9,605 bases of DNA, taken from Vulcanimicrobiota bacterium. GTDB lineage: Bacteria > Eremiobacterota > Eremiobacteria > Baltobacterales > Baltobacteraceae. The notes under the pieces are model-generated. The model did not search any database and had not been told where the DNA came from. It saw only the letters and a program-made list of their open reading frames with translations. Location: contig JASHZC010000048.1 in assembly GCA_030042755.1 (NCBI GenBank), positions 1 to 9,605 on the forward strand, in the 5' to 3' direction. The position numbers and the translations under genes are program-made. Below, in pieces: positions 6,064 to 9,605 of the stretch (positions are counted from its first letter, which is position 1; each line of letters starts with the position of its first letter).

Positions 6064-7067
6064 TGCGTTTGGCCGACGCGCTGGCGCCGCGCATCGCGCC
6101 CGTGGTGCTTGCAAACCTGACGACGCCTTGGCCATACCACGACTCGCACGTTTTCGAAAACGGCGACCTGCCGCACGATCCGTTTGTCGCGCACCCCGCT
6201 TTCGGGAACTCTTTCGATTGGCATTCGAGCGTGCACTCGCATTGGACGGCCCTGCAGCTGGCCGAGCGCGGGGACGCTGACCTGGTGAATGCGCTGGCAC
6301 GAAATCTCAGCCCGGCGAAGATCGCTGCCGAAACGCGGTATCTACGCCGGCGCGAGACGTACGAACGGCCTTACGGCTGGGCTTGGGCGTTGCGCTTGGC
6401 GGCGTCGGCGCAAACCTGTGCGGCCGAAGTGGTCGCCTGTTGCGGCGCCGAACTGCGCGAGATGGGCGCCGCGATCGGCGATGCCGCGCTGCGTTGGCTC
6501 GACGTTCTGCCGCTTCCGGTGCGCCACGGCGTTCACTCAAATACCGCCTTCGCAATGGGCTTAATGCATGACGCGAGCGATGCGCTAAAGCTCGATGCGC
6601 TGAAGCGCGCGATCGAGCGGCACGCGCTCGAGTGGTTCGGTGCCGACCGCGAATGGCCGGCGGCATGGGAACGCAGCGGCAACGACTTTCTCTCGCCGGG
6701 GCTCGCCGAAGCCGATCTCATGCGCCGCGTACTCGCCCGCGAGAAGTTTGGAGCGTGGTGGAAGGGATTCCTACCGGCACTTTTGCCGCAATCTCCGTTG
6801 CTTTCTGTGGCGAGCGTCCCGAACGTAATGGACGGACAGCTCGTGCATCTGCACGGTCTCAACCTGTCGCGCGCCGCCACCCTGGCGGTGCTGGCGCGGG
6901 TGCTACACGATTCGACGCTGCTCCAATACGCTCGACGGCTCTACCAAGCGAGCGTCGATCGCGCGGTTACCGGGCATTACAGCGAGCTGCACTGGTTGCC
7001 GACCTTCGCATGGACGGCGGCCACAGCGATCGACGCGTCGGAAGCGGAGACGGTGGCTCTCGACTAG
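6060..7067 (+). CDS. DUF2891 family protein, soluble partner of DUF969/DUF979
   Basis: A 335-aa protein of the DUF2891 family without signal peptide or membrane helices, so probably cytoplasmic. The family signature is clear: YHDSH (26-30), HPAF (45-48) and DWHSSVHSHW (53-62), followed by RPYGWAWALRLA, GVHSNTAFAMGL, LHGLNLSRA and GHYSELHWLPTFAWTA. The repeated Trp/His/aromatic helical motifs look like an alpha-helical toroid with a central pocket, which would suit an enzyme; this is an inference. The start is the first of two tandem ATG codons at 6060, overlapping the DUF979 stop as ATGA. Its place as third gene of a coupled operon suggests it acts on, or provides, the compound moved by DUF969/DUF979. 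The stop overlaps the stop of the convergent lipoprotein gene. No biochemical function is known to me. Confidence 0.9.
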   Translation: MMRLADALAPRIAPVVLANLTTPWPYHDSHVFENGDLPHDPFVAHPAFGNSFDWHSSVHSHWTALQLAERGDADLVNALARNLSPAKIAAETRYLRRRETYERPYGWAWALRLAASAQTCAAEVVACCGAELREMGAAIGDAALRWLDVLPLPVRHGVHSNTAFAMGLMHDASDALKLDALKRAIERHALEWFGADREWPAAWERSGNDFLSPGLAEADLMRRVLAREKFGAWWKGFLPALLPQSPLLSVASVPNVMDGQLVHLHGLNLSRAATLAVLARVLHDSTLLQYARRLYQASVDRAVTGHYSELHWLPTFAWTAATAIDASEAETVALD

Positions 7068-8140
7068 GTGCCTCTACGCGTGTTGCACGACGCAGTGCCG
7101 CCGCTCTTGCTGATCATGGTGAACTCGACGGATGGATACTGTAACTTCCCCTCCTTTTTGGGCGCCTGTGTGAAGAAGAGGTTGTTCGACTCACCGGTCG
7201 TTCCGCTGTCGGCGGGGCAGGTCGGTTTCTTCTTCAGGCCGGTGTCCGTCTGCAGGTTCACGGTGATCCTCGACCCCGAGTTGAAGACCGCAATGCCGCC
7301 GCCGGCGTTACCGACAACGTTAAACTCTGCACCCATCCAGTGCGAAGCGAGATCCGTGATTCCGTCGCTCTGAATGTCCACATATTTGTACTCCGTCGTG
7401 CCTACCGAAAGGTAGATGCTGTCGCCGCTCAAGGCCGCCTGGCCGGTTTCGGTCAGTTTGCCGAGATCCGTAATCGAGACGTTGGGAATGTAAACCGCTT
7501 CCGGGCTGTTTTGGACGCATCCGATGTTGCCAACGAGCTGCCAACCTTGCCCCGGAGGGCAGCTACTGAAGCCGGGTTCTGAAGTGGCAACGAGCCAATC
7601 CTGAATGAAGAGGTATGCAGTGCCGCCGTTCGGGGGATTCTCGAAGACGAACTGTTCCCAGCCATCGCAATTTGAAAGGCTCCCACACGCGGCGGTCGGG
7701 AAGAAATACGAGTTCAGCTGCAGCGTATAGCTGTTCAAGCCGTTTTCGCTACCATCTTCGGTTTGCACGGTTTTCACGCCCCTGACTTTCGGAAACGTGC
7801 CGATGGCCGAGGAGATGAGGCTAGGGTTCGTGTCCGCGGTAAAGTCGAGGCCATCACCGACGTTGGCCGGTCGGATCCCCGGGCGGCGCGACGGCGGAAC
7901 CGGGTACCAAAGATGCGGCGGGGTAGCGCAAGCGATGCGCACCCAATTCGTCGAGGGATACGTCGCTTTAAAGCACCCCGCGCCCGTCAATCGCTTTTGC
8001 AACGCACGATGCCAGGAATCCACGGAGCTCGCCGGGTTACCGGCAGCGGCGGTTCCGCCCGACGGAAACAGCGTCGAATTGGAACAAGCCGACAGCACGG
8101 CGGACAGAAGCGCGATCGAAGCTAGTCGTGAAAAATGCAT
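7064..8140 (-). CDS. Secreted lipoprotein of unknown function, cysteine-containing
   Basis: A 358-aa protein starting at the ATG at 8140. The N-terminus MHFSRLASIALLSAVLSAC is a lipoprotein signal peptide with lipobox LSAC and acylated Cys19. Ser at +2 predicts an outer-membrane rather than inner-membrane destination if Lol rules apply. The mature part is Gly/Ser/Asn-rich and mostly beta-like, with eight further Cys (even, so up to four disulfides), a Trp-rich segment (CDGWEQFVFENPPNGGTAYL) and a block SHWMGAEFNVVGNAGGG. This pattern recalls a family of uncharacterised extracellular proteins in soil bacteria, but I do not recognise a named domain. The upstream GGAAGG, 10 nt before the ATG, favours this start over the GTG/ATG options further upstream (up to 8182). 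No catalytic motif is obvious. It may bind or process an exported polymer, or be structural. Confidence 0.85.
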   Translation of the reverse strand: MHFSRLASIALLSAVLSACSNSTLFPSGGTAAAGNPASSVDSWHRALQKRLTGAGCFKATYPSTNWVRIACATPPHLWYPVPPSRRPGIRPANVGDGLDFTADTNPSLISSAIGTFPKVRGVKTVQTEDGSENGLNSYTLQLNSYFFPTAACGSLSNCDGWEQFVFENPPNGGTAYLFIQDWLVATSEPGFSSCPPGQGWQLVGNIGCVQNSPEAVYIPNVSITDLGKLTETGQAALSGDSIYLSVGTTEYKYVDIQSDGITDLASHWMGAEFNVVGNAGGGIAVFNSGSRITVNLQTDTGLKKKPTCPADSGTTGESNNLFFTQAPKKEGKLQYPSVEFTMISKSGGTASCNTRRGT

Positions 8141-8188
8141 GATTAAACAACCTTCCAACGGACACCCCGCAGCAGGTTGCACTTTTAC

Positions 8189-8205
8189 GACAAGCGCGTT
8201 TTGTC
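8189..8205. other. Short hairpin in the gap between the DsbA-like and lipoprotein genes
   Basis: GACAA (8189-8193) and TTGTC (8201-8205) are complementary around a 7-base loop in the 76-bp gap. No U-run follows on the minus strand, so it is not a convincing terminator. The gap otherwise holds only the ribosome-binding site of the lipoprotein gene, and no clear promoter was seen. Confidence 0.2.
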
Positions 8206-8216
8206 CACCTTCGGCC

Positions 8217-8753
8217 TTAAGCCGGCGCGGCTAAGGTCTTAGCGATGATCTCCTCGATGTCGTCGAAGCGACTGATGCTGAGCTGTTCGCCGTCGAGAAA
8301 GAACGTCGGCGTGCCTTCGACGCCTTGATTGGCACCCTCTTCCAGGCTGCGCTGAATCGCATCGGAAACGGCGCGGCTAGAAAGGTCATGCTCGAAGCGG
8401 TCGACGTCGAGCCCGATGTTGCGCGCATAGTCGAGCAGATCTGAATCTTCGAGCCGCCGTTGATGCTCGAATAGCATATCGTGCATCTCCCAGAACTTGC
8501 CTTGGAGTCCAGCAGCCTCAGCGGCTTGCGCCGCATGCAATGCGTGTGGGTGGATTTGCGTTAGGGGGAACGGCCTGAAGATCTCCGCTAAGTCATTCTT
8601 GAAGCGTCCTGCGGCCCGCTTTACGTACGGAAACGCCATTCCGCAGTAGGGACACTCGAAATCGGCATACTCGACGAGCCTCAGGCGCCCGTTGGGGTTT
8701 CCGCGCACGTAATCAGGCATTTGACGATCGCCGGCCGACGCCCGCTGAGTCAT
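8217..8753 (-). CDS. DsbA-family thioredoxin-fold protein (thioredoxin_4 type), CPYC active site
   Basis: A 178-aa thiol-disulfide oxidoreductase-like protein. The strand LVEYADFECPYCGMAFP places the redox pair at Cys34 and Cys37 (CPYC). A helical insert with FPLTQIHPHALHAAQAAEAA follows, then the cis-proline segment GVEGTPTFFLDG (Thr148-Pro149). It has no signal peptide or anchor, so it appears cytoplasmic. This is typical of the short type found in many environmental bacteria and also seen fused to NhaA antiporters. The ATG at 8753 keeps the usual short pre-strand. GGGAG lies 11 nt upstream, and an internal ATG at residue 12 is a weaker alternative. It follows a Cys/His-rich small ORF by 27 bp and a FrnE-type gene further upstream, all leftward, suggesting a thiol-redox unit. 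Confidence 0.92.
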   Translation of the reverse strand: MTQRASAGDRQMPDYVRGNPNGRLRLVEYADFECPYCGMAFPYVKRAAGRFKNDLAEIFRPFPLTQIHPHALHAAQAAEAAGLQGKFWEMHDMLFEHQRRLEDSDLLDYARNIGLDVDRFEHDLSSRAVSDAIQRSLEEGANQGVEGTPTFFLDGEQLSISRFDDIEEIIAKTLAAPA

Positions 8754-8780
8754 TCTTCTTCACGCTCCCGCCGACGCCAC

Positions 8781-8957
8781 CTATGAGCGGCTGTCAGAAT
8801 GCACGCAGTTGAAGAGATCGCTCTTACCTTCTACCGGCGTGCACTTAACCTCCATGTGCGAAGAGACATGATGGTCGCGCAGACAGGCTTGCTCCTGACA
8901 TATTGTATTCGCATCCGACGGTTTACATTGCGGGCCCTTGTGCTCGTGGGTTTCCAT
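8781..8957 (-). CDS. Small Cys/His-rich protein, 58 aa, unknown
   Basis: An ORF starting METHEHKGPQCKPSDANTIC at ATG 8957 and ending with TAG at 8781. A good GAGGTG Shine-Dalgarno lies 4 nt upstream (8962-8967). It holds five Cys (11, 20, 25, 39, 51) and six His (4, 6, 29, 30, 34, 53), about a fifth of the chain, with no hydrophobic segment. This is compatible with metal binding or with being a thiol substrate. It sits between a FrnE-type gene (121 bp gap) and a DsbA-like gene (27 bp gap) on the same strand. I recognise no family. The Cys spacing is not a standard zinc ribbon (C-x8-C-x4-C-x13-C-x11-C). Coding is supported by the ribosome-binding site, composition and context, but its shortness leaves real doubt. 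Confidence 0.5.
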   Translation of the reverse strand: METHEHKGPQCKPSDANTICQEQACLRDHHVSSHMEVKCTPVEGKSDLFNCVHSDSRS

Positions 8958-9078
8958 CGTTCACCTCATTTCCTCATGGCTCGTCTTACCCGGCCTTCCA
9001 AATTCTTCATCGCCTGACGGTTTCCGCGCGAGTCGTCGTAAGATTGTCGCACGCTTCCGAGCGGTCTCCTGGTCAATG
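8958..9078 (-). other. Gap between the FrnE-type gene and the small Cys/His-rich ORF
   Basis: The 121 bp contain the GAGGTG ribosome-binding site for the small ORF and a 14-codon basic ORF (9010-8966). A TTGACC at about 9070-9075 is followed by a possible GACAAT after about 22 bp, too far apart for a good sigma70 promoter. No hairpin terminator was found. Confidence 0.3.
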
Positions 9079-9605
9079 TCACGCGCGTCGTTCGGGCGCT
9101 CCGTTTCGAAGCCGGCGCGCGAGATCCGCGGGCGGCATCATCCCTACGATCGCGCGCTGATGCGGCCATCCCATGGCGGGAACGCCGGTCACGCCCGCTT
9201 GGTGGGCCTCTTCGATCGACGCGTCGACCGCGGGCGAAAAGCGGCGTTGGTGCCACGCGTCTTCAACCTCCGAGGCGGACACGCCGAGACGTTCGGCGAT
9301 CGGCACGATGACCGCGCGTTTCGAGATATCGGCGTGTTCGGTGAAGAACGCGCGAGAAGCGTCGTGGTAACAGCGGCCTGCGGCATCGTCGCCCTTTTTA
9401 GCGCGCACGAGTTCGGCCGTCTCGAGCGCGAAACGCGAATTTACGTTACGTTGCGGCGGATCGATCGGAAGCCCGACCTCTTCTGCCAGGCTCTCGAGCC
9501 TCGCACGAACACGCGGCCAGTCTTGCGGCGGAAATGGTTTCGGCGCTCCCCCGGGCGGCGTCTCTGGATGCAGCTCGAAGGGGAGCCATCGCAGATCGGC
9601 GTGCA
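9079..9605 (-). CDS. FrnE-like DsbA-family protein, 3' part (5' end outside window)
   Basis: The frame is open to the window edge and gives 174 residues up to the TGA at 9079. Its first visible residues, DLRWLPFELHPETPPGG, match the strand and loop that follow the active-site helix of FrnE / 2-hydroxychromene-2-carboxylate isomerase-type thioredoxin-fold proteins. Later come the helical domain (NSRFALETAELVRA; AFFTEHADISKRAVI; LAERLGVS-like helices) and the cis-proline segment GVTGVPAMGW near the end. The active-site region (CPWC or a Ser variant) lies outside the window, so whether this is an oxidoreductase or an isomerase-like member cannot be seen. An ATG at 9408 is internal and not the true start, since conserved sequence precedes it. 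It reads in the same direction as the small Cys-rich ORF and the DsbA-like gene. Confidence 0.88.
   Translation of the reverse strand, partial: HADLRWLPFELHPETPPGGAPKPFPPQDWPRVRARLESLAEEVGLPIDPPQRNVNSRFALETAELVRAKKGDDAAGRCYHDASRAFFTEHADISKRAVIVPIAERLGVSASEVEDAWHQRRFSPAVDASIEEAHQAGVTGVPAMGWPHQRAIVGMMPPADLARRLRNGAPERRA

Noticed and set aside
8966..9010. 14-codon basic ORF (MKNLEGRVRRAMRK) just before the small Cys/His-rich ORF
   Set aside because: It has no adequate Shine-Dalgarno at its ATG and is very short. It may be a leader peptide, but nothing supports it beyond position.
8799..9017. Rightward 72-codon ORF with a hydrophobic patch
   Set aside because: It has no ribosome-binding site and is antisense to the better-supported Cys/His-rich small ORF. 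Its hydrophobicity follows from the complementary strand.
8966..9256. Leftward 96-codon ORF overlapping the FrnE-type gene
   Set aside because: It is out of frame with the conserved FrnE sequence, and its composition is Arg-rich shadow.

Overview
The window is about 9.6 kb of GC-rich (roughly 60%) bacterial chromosome, densely packed with mostly metabolic, transport and redox genes. No RNA gene, mobile element, CRISPR array or integrase is visible. Strong GC bias at third codon positions, start/stop overlaps of 4 bp and a lipobox-type lipoprotein suggest a soil or environmental diderm bacterium. An uncultivated lineage such as Vulcanimicrobiota/Eremiobacterota would fit, but that is a guess and not shown by the sequence.

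Layout. (1) 1-151: the first 12 codons of a leftward gene that may encode an Lrp/AsnC-type regulator, preceded by an AT-rich leader with a dyad. (2) 152-3870, leftward: a MarR regulator, a fused double-domain NitT/TauT-type ABC permease and its ATPase with a C-terminal AAA-associated domain. The permease and ATPase overlap by ATGA. No substrate-binding protein gene is present. (3) 3871-3927: a divergent promoter region with one strong and one weaker copy of a MarR-type operator. (4) 3928-7067, rightward: a VOC (glyoxalase-fold) protein, then a tight three-gene operon DUF969-DUF979-DUF2891 joined by GTGA and ATGA overlaps. (5) 7064-8140, leftward: an unknown cysteine-containing lipoprotein whose stop codon overlaps the DUF2891 stop in a shared CTAG. 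(6) 8217-9605, leftward: a DsbA-like thioredoxin-fold protein with CPYC, a 58-residue Cys/His-rich small protein, and the 3' part of a FrnE-type DsbA protein cut by the window edge.

How it may work together. The MarR protein probably represses itself and the VOC gene through the shared intergenic operators, and possibly the ABC genes downstream of it. DUF969 and DUF979 look like the two membrane parts of one transporter, and DUF2891 a soluble partner acting on what is carried. This is the least characterised multi-gene unit here. The right end gathers thiol-redox genes around a new small cysteine-rich protein.

Quality caveat. DUF969 is split by an apparent single-base loss at GGG (4490-4492). 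The permease 5' region also reads best if single G residues are restored. Indel errors in G runs of the assembly are therefore a live explanation and should be excluded before any broken gene is interpreted biologically.
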